Positions 35,594 to 43,030 of a stretch of 64,000 nt of DNA are shown one piece after another. Origin of the DNA: Olleya aquimaris (GTDB lineage Bacteria > Bacteroidota > Bacteroidia > Flavobacteriales > Flavobacteriaceae); the NCBI RefSeq assembly GCF_003259525.1, contig NZ_QLLO01000001.1, positions 248,001 to 312,000 on the forward strand, in the 5' to 3' direction. The notes under the pieces are model-generated. The model saw only the letters and a program-made list of their open reading frames with translations, had not been told where the DNA came from and did no database searches. Both the position numbers and the translations under genes were made by a program. Every line of letters starts with the position of its first letter. The stretch's first letter is position 1.

Positions 35594-36376
35594 ATGAATT
35601 ACGAAAACATACTTACAGCAACCCAAAACGGAATAACAACCATTACCATTAATAGACCTTCAAAATTAAATGCTTTAAATAAAGCTACTATTGAAGAGTT
35701 GCACGAAGCATTTGATACTGCAAATAAAGATGAAAACACCAAAGTAATCATCGTGACTGGAAGTGGCGAAAAAGCTTTTGTGGCAGGTGCAGATATAAGC
35801 GAGTTTGCAAATTTTAGTGTTGAAAATGGCGGAAAACTAGCAGCAAAAGGTCAAGAATTATTGTTTGATTTTGTTGAAAATCTTAGCACTCCAGTTATTG
35901 CAGCAGTTAATGGTTTTGCACTAGGTGGTGGATTAGAATTGGCTATGGCTTGTCATTTTAGAGTCGCTAGTGATAATGCAAAAATGGGATTACCAGAAGT
36001 AAGTTTAGGAGTCATACCTGGTTACGGAGGTACACAACGTTTGCCACAATTAGTAGGTAAAGGTCGTGCTATGGAATTAGTAATGACAGCTGGTATGATA
36101 GACGCGCAAACAGCTTTAAATTATGGATTGGTTAATCATGTGGTTAGTCAAGAAGAATTATTACCATTAGCAGAAAAAATAGCTGGTAAAATTATGCGAA
36201 ACTCTTCAGTAGCCATAAGTAAAGCCATAAAAGCAGTTAATGCTAATTATAAAGATGGTATTGACGGTTTTAAAGTAGAAATCGAGCAATTTGGAGCTTG
36301 TTTCGGGACCGAAGACTTTAAAGAAGGAACCACTGCATTTTTAGAAAAACGCAAAGCAGACTTTCCGGGTAAATAA
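35594..36376 (+). CDS. Enoyl-CoA hydratase/isomerase (crotonase family)
   Basis: A 260-residue crotonase-fold enzyme that hydrates 2-enoyl-CoA in fatty-acid or amino-acid breakdown. The oxyanion-hole segments FVAGADISEFA (about 62-72) and NGFALGGGLELAMAC (106-120) are present. The two catalytic glutamates fit Glu115 and Glu135, with the 20-residue spacing seen in rat enoyl-CoA hydratase. GVIPGYGGTQRLPQLVGKGRAMEL is typical. It sits between a repeat-containing spacer and the radical SAM gene. Confidence 0.94.
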   Translation: MNYENILTATQNGITTITINRPSKLNALNKATIEELHEAFDTANKDENTKVIIVTGSGEKAFVAGADISEFANFSVENGGKLAAKGQELLFDFVENLSTPVIAAVNGFALGGGLELAMACHFRVASDNAKMGLPEVSLGVIPGYGGTQRLPQLVGKGRAMELVMTAGMIDAQTALNYGLVNHVVSQEELLPLAEKIAGKIMRNSSVAISKAIKAVNANYKDGIDGFKVEIEQFGACFGTEDFKEGTTAFLEKRKADFPGK

Positions 36377-36426
36377 TCAAACATTTTGTTAATAAAATAT
36401 AGTTACATTAAATTTCTGGGTGTTTA

Positions 36427-36458
36427 ATATTTGTAATTTTACAAAAATTTACAAATAT
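36427..36458. promoter_or_regulatory. Perfect 10-bp inverted repeat overlapping the start codon of the radical SAM gene
   Basis: atatttgtaa (36427-36436) and ttacaaatat (36449-36458) are perfect inverted arms around a 12-base spacer; the right arm covers the AT of the ATG. It could be a repressor site or an RNA hairpin hiding the start. The low complexity of the bases makes chance possible. Confidence 0.4.
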
Positions 36459-37530
36459 GTTTAACAATTCAAAAATTAAAGGAAGAGGTGCTCAGTTAAA
36501 TACGCACAATTGTTTTTTTGAATTGTCGCATGAATTACGTGATGATTTTTTAGAATATTGCGAAAAAGAAGGTGAGCAAGCAGATAAAAATAAGACTCAG
36601 TATTTAGAAGTTTTCCCAAAAACAATTATTAATAAAGTAACTAGTCCAGATGTAGGTATGGCCTTTTCCATGAATATGTATCAAGGTTGCGAGCATGGTT
36701 GCATCTATTGTTACGCAAGGAATAGTCACGAGTTTTGGGGTTATAGCGCAGGATTAGATTTTGAACGACGGATTTTAGTAAAAAAGAAAGCTCCAGAATT
36801 ATTAGAGCAATTTTTAAAAAAGAAAACTTGGAAAGCACAACCCATTGTCATGTCAGGCAATACCGATTGTTACCAACCAGCAGAGCAACACTTTAAAATT
36901 ACTAGACAATGTCTAAAAGTATTTTTAAAGTATAAACATCCTGTTGCTATCATTACAAAAAACAGTTTAATTCTCAGGGATTTAGATCTTTTAAAAGCTT
37001 TAGCAAAAGACCATTTAATTAGTGTCAATATCTCAATCACCTCATTGTCAGAAACCACAAGGCGTATTTTGGAGCCCAGAACAACAACCATAAAAAAACG
37101 ATTAGAAACGGTAAAAGTGTTAAGCGATAATAAAATTCCGGTTAATGTAATGTTAGCACCTTTAATACCTTCCATTAATAGTCATGAGGTCTTACCATTG
37201 GCAAAAGCGGTTAGTGAAGCTGGAGCATTAAGTATTGCACATACCATTGTAAGATTAAATGGCGCAATAGGCGAGATTTTTAAAGATTGGATTAAAAAAA
37301 CATTACCAGATCGGGCAGATAAAGTACTACATCAAATAGAAAATTGTCATGGTGGACATCTAAACGATTCTCGTTTTGGAACACGTATGCGTGGCGAAGG
37401 TCAGATAGCTAAACAAATTAACGATTTAGTTAAGCTTGCAAAACATAAATACTTTAAAGATAAAACGATGCCTAAATTAAATACATCCTTGCATGACGTG
37501 TATAAAGAAGGGCAGTTAAAATTATTTTAA
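36457..37530 (+). CDS. PA0069-family radical SAM protein (spore photoproduct lyase-like)
   Basis: A 357-residue radical SAM enzyme with the cluster motif C78-x3-C82-x2-C85 (QGCEHGCIYCYAR). The N-terminus KGRGAQLNTHN and the following SMNMYQGCEHGC, MSGNTDCYQPAEQ and ISITSLSETTRRILEPRT blocks are characteristic of the PA0069 family, related to spore photoproduct lyase. The biochemical role is unknown; repair of DNA photoproducts has been suggested from homology. The ATG lies within an inverted repeat, and a strong terminator closes the gene. Confidence 0.92.
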   Translation: MFNNSKIKGRGAQLNTHNCFFELSHELRDDFLEYCEKEGEQADKNKTQYLEVFPKTIINKVTSPDVGMAFSMNMYQGCEHGCIYCYARNSHEFWGYSAGLDFERRILVKKKAPELLEQFLKKKTWKAQPIVMSGNTDCYQPAEQHFKITRQCLKVFLKYKHPVAIITKNSLILRDLDLLKALAKDHLISVNISITSLSETTRRILEPRTTTIKKRLETVKVLSDNKIPVNVMLAPLIPSINSHEVLPLAKAVSEAGALSIAHTIVRLNGAIGEIFKDWIKKTLPDRADKVLHQIENCHGGHLNDSRFGTRMRGEGQIAKQINDLVKLAKHKYFKDKTMPKLNTSLHDVYKEGQLKLF

Positions 37531-37540
37531 ACAAAAAAAA

Positions 37541-37567
37541 GGGACACTAATTTAGTGTCCCTTTTTT
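37541..37567. terminator. Bidirectional terminator after the radical SAM gene
   Basis: A 9-bp perfect stem (gggacacta / tagtgtccc) with loop att is flanked by eight A's before and six T's after, suited to stop both convergent transcripts. Confidence 0.95.
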
Positions 37568-37582
37568 ATAAGATATTATTTT

Positions 37583-38179
37583 TTATAAATTAATAGAGTA
37601 GGTAAAAGTTCTGTCTTTAGTGGTAATAACAACTAAATATTCTTCTTGTTTATCTTTTAAAAGCTTAAATTTTTTGCCAATAGTTGCTGTGTTTTTGAAA
37701 GTCCCAGCATAAATTTTTTCAAAAGAATCAATGGTAGAACCATAAAAAAGTTCAATAGTATAATCTGCTTTTTCAGTATTATCAGCAATTATAAAAATGG
37801 TGTTGTCTTCTCCTTTTACTCTAGGTTTATTAATAACTTTTAAGTTCTCTTTATCAAAAGTAACCGTCGTATTTACTACGTTAAATGGGTAAATTCTAAT
37901 TTGAGATTTTTTATCTAATTCAAAAAAGTAATTTCCGTTTGGTAGCGTTGTTAAATCAAACGACTTATTATATTGTCCGCTTTTGTTAATAGCTTCATTA
38001 TATAAAACTAGTCCAAAAGCATCTTTTACTAATAATTGGTCACCTTGTAGAACATTTTCAAATACTAAAGTTGTTCTTCCATCTTCTTCATTTGTAAATA
38101 AAGCTGTTTCAGTTGCATTACTGCTTAGTGTTGCAAAAACGATTGCAAATACTAAAATGTGTTTCATCATTGTTTTCAT
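37583..38179 (-). CDS. Exported protein of unknown function with a sorting-domain-like beta module
   Basis: A 198-residue protein with a signal peptide (about 1-22, ending SSNATE). Residues 35-90 (FENVLQGDQLLVKDAFGLVLYNEAINKSG ... LPNGNYFFEL) resemble the beta-sandwich of T9SS-type C-terminal domains, but placed at the N-terminal side. A second beta domain follows. No enzymatic motif is seen. An in-frame Met two codons further (38170) is an alternative start. It stands alone and is divergent from the AraC gene at 38384. Confidence 0.7.
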   Translation of the reverse strand: MKTMMKHILVFAIVFATLSSNATETALFTNEEDGRTTLVFENVLQGDQLLVKDAFGLVLYNEAINKSGQYNKSFDLTTLPNGNYFFELDKKSQIRIYPFNVVNTTVTFDKENLKVINKPRVKGEDNTIFIIADNTEKADYTIELFYGSTIDSFEKIYAGTFKNTATIGKKFKLLKDKQEEYLVVITTKDRTFTYSINL

Positions 38180-38383
38180 AATCTATATAGGTTTAGGATT
38201 ATGGGTACAAAGTTAGAGTAGAAGACTAGTTAAGAAAACAATAGAATTGGCAACTATGTATGTTATTTTAACCCAATTAATAATTGCGAAAACGTTATAG
38301 GTTAATATAGTACACTTTATTGATAAATATGCATATGTTTAAACTATATTATTTAGTAATTTTATACAAAGAAACTTAATAGC

Positions 38384-39253
38384 TTGAATACAAAACCTAC
38401 ATTAAAAAAAATAACACCAAACTTTGGTAGCTCCATAATTGCCATTAATGAAACTAAAAAGCGAAAACGTAGTGATGCTTTTTGGCATTTTCACCCTGAA
38501 ATAGAAATGGTTTATGTTAACAAGGGAAAAGGAAGAAGACACATAGGTAATCACCTTTCTTATTTTAACAATAGCCAATTAATTTTGATAGGCTCTAACT
38601 TGCCACATAATGGATTTACAGATCGATTGACTTCTAAAGGGAAGGAGACTTTAGTGCAATTTCATCCTGGTTTTTTAGGCGAAAAAATAAATACTTTACC
38701 AGAATTTAAAAACATACTTCAATTATTAGAGCGTGCCAAACATGGTATTTTATATAAACCAGAGATTAAGAAAGTTGTTGGTCCTAAAATTGAAAAACTA
38801 CCTAAATACGAAGGGATTAAACGCATCACAAAACTGTTAGAAATTTTAGAATTACTAGCATTAACAAACGATTATACCTTACTAAATGAAAACGGTTATG
38901 TTTTAGAAACACAACCACAGGATACAGACAAAATAGATAAGATATTTAAATACGTTAATAAAAACTATCAACACCATATTACTTTAGATCAAATAGCAGA
39001 TCATGTAAGTATGACTGTTCCAGCATTTTGTCGTTATTTTAAAAAAATAACAAGCAAAACCTTTACTCAGTTTGTCAATGAGTATCGTGTGTTTTATGCT
39101 ACAAAACTACTAACCGAAAGCCAAAGCAGTATCACAGACATTTGCTTTGAGTGTGGTTTTAATAATTTTTCACATTTTAATAAAGTCTTTAATGAGGTTG
39201 TGGGTAAAAGCGCCTCTAAATATAGAAGTGAAATAAAATCTATGGTACAATAA
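38384..39253 (+). CDS. AraC-family regulator with N-terminal cupin domain
   Basis: A 289-residue regulator. The cupin part has FWHFHPEIEMVYVNKGKGRRHIGNHLSYFNNSQLILIG (about 28-66), and the C-terminal AraC domain begins HITLDQIADHVSMTVPAFCRYFKKITSKTFTQFVNEYR and ends FNNFSHFNKVFNEVVGKSASKYR. The start is TTG at 38384, since the protein's conserved N-terminus (LKKITPNFGSS) begins right after it and the first in-frame ATG lies only inside the cupin domain. Such regulators often sense sugars; the target is unknown. Confidence 0.88.
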   Translation: MNTKPTLKKITPNFGSSIIAINETKKRKRSDAFWHFHPEIEMVYVNKGKGRRHIGNHLSYFNNSQLILIGSNLPHNGFTDRLTSKGKETLVQFHPGFLGEKINTLPEFKNILQLLERAKHGILYKPEIKKVVGPKIEKLPKYEGIKRITKLLEILELLALTNDYTLLNENGYVLETQPQDTDKIDKIFKYVNKNYQHHITLDQIADHVSMTVPAFCRYFKKITSKTFTQFVNEYRVFYATKLLTESQSSITDICFECGFNNFSHFNKVFNEVVGKSASKYRSEIKSMVQ

Positions 39254-39269
39254 CTTTAATCCAATAATT

Positions 39270-39443
39270 ATGGATAATAAAATAGAAGTAGCCTTACAGT
39301 ATTATAATCTTAAACAAAAAGAAATACTTAATCAAGTAAATTCTAAATCAAATTTAACTACAGAACAGATTATTGATTATGGACAAGAAATGGCTATTTT
39401 AGAGTATAAAATAACTGCTTTAGAAGTCGCTAAAGAAAATTAG
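39270..39443 (+). CDS. Small hypothetical protein (57 residues)
   Basis: An intact short frame starting 16 bases after the AraC stop and ending four bases before the stop of the convergent HD gene. The product (MDNKIEVALQYYNLKQKEIL ... ITALEVAKEN) is charged and predicted to be mostly helical, perhaps a two-helix hairpin. No family is recognised. Its position and coding-like base use support a real gene, probably cotranscribed with the regulator. Confidence 0.6.
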   Translation: MDNKIEVALQYYNLKQKEILNQVNSKSNLTTEQIIDYGQEMAILEYKITALEVAKEN

Positions 39444-39447
39444 ATAA

Positions 39448-40104
39448 TTATTTTTCACCTTCCCATTCTGCATAAAATTGCTTTAAAAACGCAACCATAT
39501 AATCATGACGTTTTTCAGCAATTTTTTTACCCGTTTTAGTATTCATTGTGTCTTTTAAAAGCAACAATTTTTCATAAAAATGATTAATAGTTGGCGCAGA
39601 AGAGGACTTGTATTCTGCTTGACTCATATTTAAGTTGGGTTTAATCTCAGGATTATAAAGGGCTCTGTTTTTAAATCCACCATAATTAAAGGTACGTGCA
39701 ATTCCAATTGCACCCAAAGCATCTAATCGGTCTGCATCTTGCACAACATCTAACTCTAAAGATTTAAAAGGTGTAGGGTTATCTATATTAGAACTATAAG
39801 AAATGTTTTCTATAATCTTAATCACATGATTAATGGTTGCAGAATCCACGTTTTGTTTCAATAAAAATTCACCAGCTAATTTTGGACCTATTGAAGCATC
39901 ACCATCATAAAATTTGCTATCTGCAATATCATGCAATAAAGCGCCAAGTTTAACCACTAATAAATCAACATCCTCATACTTAGATATCAGTAAGCTATTG
40001 TTAAACACCCTTAGGGTGTGAAACCAATCGTGTCCACCTTCAGCATCCTTTAAAGTGTCTTTTACAAACTGTTTTGTGTTTTCTATAAGAATATTGTTAT
40101 CCAA
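39448..40104 (-). CDS. HD-domain phosphohydrolase
   Basis: A 218-residue soluble hydrolase. The metal ligands of the HD fold are visible: His29 in HDWFHTLRV, His58-Asp59 in LGALLHDIADSK, and the later Asp in LDVVQDADRLDALGAIGIAR. Members of this YedJ-like group hydrolyse nucleotides or other phosphoesters; the substrate is not known. The start overlaps the acyltransferase gene upstream by eight bases, so the two form an operon. Confidence 0.9.
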   Translation of the reverse strand: MDNNILIENTKQFVKDTLKDAEGGHDWFHTLRVFNNSLLISKYEDVDLLVVKLGALLHDIADSKFYDGDASIGPKLAGEFLLKQNVDSATINHVIKIIENISYSSNIDNPTPFKSLELDVVQDADRLDALGAIGIARTFNYGGFKNRALYNPEIKPNLNMSQAEYKSSSAPTINHFYEKLLLLKDTMNTKTGKKIAEKRHDYMVAFLKQFYAEWEGEK

Positions 40105-40834
40105 CGATGATGTCTTTTTTTACGGTAGTTTCAACCAGTTCAATTAACGCTTTAGTTTCAAAGTCACTTACTTTTAGTGGTTGATGAACTCTAAATTTTA
40201 TATGCGCTCCAATTCCCATTGGAAATTTTCCGTATTCTAACGTTTTCCAAGAATTATTAATGGTAATCGGGAAAATGTAAGCGTTAGGAGAAGCTTCAAT
40301 TAAAGTCGCTAAACCTCGTTTTTGAAAGGGCTTTGGACTGCCATCACGACTACGTGTACCTTCAGGAAATATAACAACACCTCTATTATGGGTTTCAATA
40401 TAAGCAGCCATCTCTTTTATTTTCTCAACAGCTTGTTTAGGATCTTTTCTATCTATTAAAACCGAACCACCATGACGCAAATTATACGAGACACTAGGTA
40501 TACCTTTACCTAATTCTTTTTTACTTACAAATTTAACATGAAAACGACGCATAAACCAGATAATTGGTGGAATATCGTTCATGCTTTGATGATTAGCAAC
40601 TAAAATAACAGGCACGTTTTTAGGTAAGTTTTTAGGGGTTTTAAAGCTAAATCTAATTCCTAATATATGTAAACAACGTGTTAAGCAAAAATTGAGGTAA
40701 TCTACACTTTTTTTATGTGCTTGGTAACCAAATACATTAAAACAAATCCATTGTATGGGATGAAACACAAGTAAGCTTAACCCAAAAAAAAGGTAGTAAA
40801 TACAGGTTAAAGGATAGGCTAAAAGTTTTTTCAT
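40097..40834 (-). CDS. plsC: 1-acyl-sn-glycerol-3-phosphate acyltransferase
   Basis: Adds the second acyl chain to lysophosphatidic acid in membrane lipid synthesis. The 245-residue protein has an N-terminal membrane segment, the catalytic HxxxxD in VANHQSMNDIP, and the substrate motif VIFPEGTRSRDGSPKPF. The length is typical. It overlaps the HD hydrolase gene by eight bases and is preceded by the bacilliredoxin gene and its terminator. Confidence 0.92.
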   Translation of the reverse strand: MKKLLAYPLTCIYYLFFGLSLLVFHPIQWICFNVFGYQAHKKSVDYLNFCLTRCLHILGIRFSFKTPKNLPKNVPVILVANHQSMNDIPPIIWFMRRFHVKFVSKKELGKGIPSVSYNLRHGGSVLIDRKDPKQAVEKIKEMAAYIETHNRGVVIFPEGTRSRDGSPKPFQKRGLATLIEASPNAYIFPITINNSWKTLEYGKFPMGIGAHIKFRVHQPLKVSDFETKALIELVETTVKKDIIVG

Positions 40835-40854
40835 GGTTAAGGCTAATAGTATTC

Positions 40855-40888
40855 AAAAATAAAAAAACCACGATAAAAATCGTGGTTT
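40855..40888 (-). terminator. Terminator of the bacilliredoxin gene
   Basis: A 10-bp stem (aaaccacgat / atcgtggttt) with a four-base loop, followed on the minus strand by a T-rich run. It lies 25 bases past the stop of the minus-strand bacilliredoxin gene. Confidence 0.8.
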
Positions 40889-40912
40889 AAATTAAATAGT
40901 TTTTAGCGTTTT

Positions 40913-41323
40913 CTAGCAGTGCTCGTTATAAGCATCAATTAAGTTTTCTGCAATTAATTCTGCTGGACGACCCTCTATATGATGACGCTCTAACATGTGT
41001 ACTAATTCTCCGTTTTTAAACAACGCCATACTTGGTGAGCTAGGAGGAAATGGTACCATATGTGCTCTTGCTTGATCTGTAGCTTCTTTATCTACTCCTG
41101 CAAAAACCGTTACAATATGTGTTGGTTTTTTGTCATTTTGCAAACTCATTCTTGCTCCTGGTCTTGCATTAGCTGCTGCACAACCACAAACCGAGTTAAC
41201 AACCACCAATGTGGTGCCTTCTTTTGCAATTGCAGCATCAACTTCTTGTGCTGTATGTAATTCTTCAAAACCTACGTTAGTTAAGTCCTCACGCATTGGT
41301 TTTACTAATTCTGCTGGATACAT
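40913..41323 (-). CDS. Bacilliredoxin BrxA/BrxB family protein
   Basis: A thioredoxin-fold protein that removes bacillithiol from oxidised proteins in organisms that have this thiol. The unusual CGC active site is seen in VVNSVCGCAAANARPGA. I place the start at 41323 (MYPAELVKPMREDL), giving 136 residues, the usual family length; a longer frame from 41371 adds 16 residues without similarity. It is monocistronic with its own terminator. Confidence 0.92.
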   Translation of the reverse strand: MYPAELVKPMREDLTNVGFEELHTAQEVDAAIAKEGTTLVVVNSVCGCAAANARPGARMSLQNDKKPTHIVTVFAGVDKEATDQARAHMVPFPPSSPSMALFKNGELVHMLERHHIEGRPAELIAENLIDAYNEHC

Positions 41324-41392
41324 ATGTTGTAATTTTATATTTATAAATCTATCTCGTGCAAAGATAATCAAAAACCATGCAATTATTATTAT

Positions 41393-41486
41393 GGCGTTCC
41401 CTTATAACACTTATGGTGTCATAAGGTCAGGCTATCACTACTCGCTCTCTTCGAGGAGCTCAGACAGATCGTTCCATCCTTAACGC
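41393..41486. repeat. Intergenic repeat-like element (ggcgtt ... taacgc)
   Basis: A 94-base block richer in G+C than its surroundings, with inverted ends (gcgtt / aacgc), an internal aggtcaggctatcact stretch and a ttcgaggagctc segment. It resembles the GGCGTTACCC...GGGTCAGGCT...CCCTAACGC intergenic elements I recall from Flavobacteriaceae. No second copy is in the window. The surrounding gap (41324-41573) otherwise holds no gene. Confidence 0.5.
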
Positions 41487-41573
41487 ACTAATCCGCCAAC
41501 AACAGTAACAAATGCCAATAAAAGTATACCAACAAAGTAGTATATTTACTTTTTTAAAATAGATTAAAAATTT

Positions 41574-42380
41574 ATGAGCGGATTAAAATGGATTGGTGCC
41601 ACTTTAGGATGGTCTTTAGGCGGTCCAATTGGCGCAATAATTGGATTAGCACTTGGTAGTCTAGGTGATGCCATGTCAGGAAAAGGCGGTTTTTTGTTAG
41701 GTGATGGAAACCCTAAAAACCAGCAAAGACAACAACGTAGACAACCTAATTACAGGACCAGACCAAACTACAGAACCCAACAACAACGTCGTGCGCAAAC
41801 CACTTCTGGAGACTTCGAAGTTAGTTTATTAATATTAGCTTCTGTAGTTATAAAAGCAGACGGAAGTCAAGACCAACGCGAGCTAGATTTTGTACGTAAT
41901 AAGTTTGTAGAATTGTATGGTAAAGATAGGGCTAATAAAGCGTTTAAACTTTTTAAAAGTGTAAGTAAACAAACCATATCTACTAGAGATGTTTGTAGAC
42001 AAATCCAACAAATGATGGATCATGCTGCGCGTTTACAACTCCTTCACTTTTTATTTGGAATTGCAAAAGCAGACCAAATGGTGACAGACGATGAAGAAGC
42101 AGAGATTAACCGAATATCTAATTATTTAGGCATTAGTAGTCGCGATTATACAAGTATTAAAGCCATGTTTTATAACAGTAGCGACAATGCATATAAGATT
42201 TTAGAAATCAATAAAACTGCAACTGTAGATCAGATTAAAAAGGCTTACCGAACTATGGCTAAAAAATATCATCCAGATCGTGTAGAGCATCTAGGCGAAG
42301 AACATAAAAAAGGTGCAGAAGATAAATTTAAGCAAGTCCAAAAAGCATACGAGTATTTGCAAAAGGAGAGAGGGTTTTAA
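41574..42380 (+). CDS. DjlA-like co-chaperone: TerB-type domain plus C-terminal J domain
   Basis: A 268-residue protein. The Gly-rich hydrophobic N-terminus ([29 protein letters not shown]) may insert in the membrane. An Arg/Gln-rich linker follows. About residues 80-190 are a TerB-like helical domain ([25 protein letters not shown]). The C-terminus is a J domain with the HPD motif ([11 protein letters not shown]), which stimulates DnaK. The order matches DjlA. A stop-linked cagt repeat follows immediately. Confidence 0.9.
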   Translation: MSGLKWIGATLGWSLGGPIGAIIGLALGSLGDAMSGKGGFLLGDGNPKNQQRQQRRQPNYRTRPNYRTQQQRRAQTTSGDFEVSLLILASVVIKADGSQDQRELDFVRNKFVELYGKDRANKAFKLFKSVSKQTISTRDVCRQIQQMMDHAARLQLLHFLFGIAKADQMVTDDEEAEINRISNYLGISSRDYTSIKAMFYNSSDNAYKILEINKTATVDQIKKAYRTMAKKYHPDRVEHLGEEHKKGAEDKFKQVQKAYEYLQKERGF

Positions 42381-42425
42381 AGTTAGTAAGCAGTAATAAG
42401 TAATCAGTAATCAGTACTTACTCGA
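42381..42425 (+). repeat. cagt-rich tandem repeat starting at the stop codon
   Basis: Directly after the DjlA-like stop, agttagtaagcag ... cagtacttactcga carries cagt motifs spaced 7 or more bases apart. Related sequences follow the stop codons of the ABC ATPase (47425-47470, minus strand) and the binding protein (48331-48373, minus strand). Confidence 0.6.
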
Positions 42426-42484
42426 ATCTATTATTTTTTAGGAGACCTTTTTCAATTTTGACCATTAAAGAATAAAGATAATAT

Positions 42485-43018
42485 ATGAGCGATCAAAACA
42501 TATTAGAGTTCTTTAAAGCCGGTCAACGCGACAAAGCATTTAAACACCTCTACAATCTCTACCCTAAAATAGAGAAACTAATCTTATCCAAAGGAGGAAA
42601 AAAAGCGGACGCTTCAGATGTGTTTCAAGAAGCATTAATAATTTTAAATCGAAATTTAGAAAAAGCAGATTTTAAGTTAACCGCTTCGTTTTATACCTAT
42701 TTATATTCTGTATCAAGATTTGTTTGGAAGGATATGCAAAACAAATTTTCTACCCAAGAGCTTTATGATTTAAAAGATAATGAAGTTTCACATTTTCATC
42801 ATGTTTTAGAAGAAAAAAAATATCGGTTTGCCGAAAACGCTTTTCGCGAATTAGGAGAACGATGCCAACAATTACTTCAGCTATTTTATTTAAAAAGAAT
42901 TCCTTTTAAAGAGATAGCAGTTACAATGCAATTTAAATCAGAAAAAATTGCAAAAAACCAGAAGTATAAATGCTTGAAAAAAGCAAAAGACATCTTTCAT
43001 CAAAATTATCAATCTTAA
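42485..43018 (+). CDS. Sigma-70 family (ECF-like) sigma factor
   Basis: A 177-residue sigma factor with region 2 (ADASDVFQEALIILNRNLEKADF ... FYTYLYSVSRFVWKDMQNK) and region 4 (RELGERCQQLLQLFYLKRIPFKEIAVTMQFKSEKIAKNQKYKCLKKAK). It is followed after 12 bases by a single-pass membrane protein, the usual place for an anti-sigma factor. The target promoters are unknown. Confidence 0.9.
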   Translation: MSDQNILEFFKAGQRDKAFKHLYNLYPKIEKLILSKGGKKADASDVFQEALIILNRNLEKADFKLTASFYTYLYSVSRFVWKDMQNKFSTQELYDLKDNEVSHFHHVLEEKKYRFAENAFRELGERCQQLLQLFYLKRIPFKEIAVTMQFKSEKIAKNQKYKCLKKAKDIFHQNYQS

Positions 43019-43030
43019 TTCGGAACAGAC

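Noticed and set aside
42381-42425. CRISPR array
   Set aside because: The cagt units are only about 7 bases apart with no spacers of equal length and no cas gene nearby.
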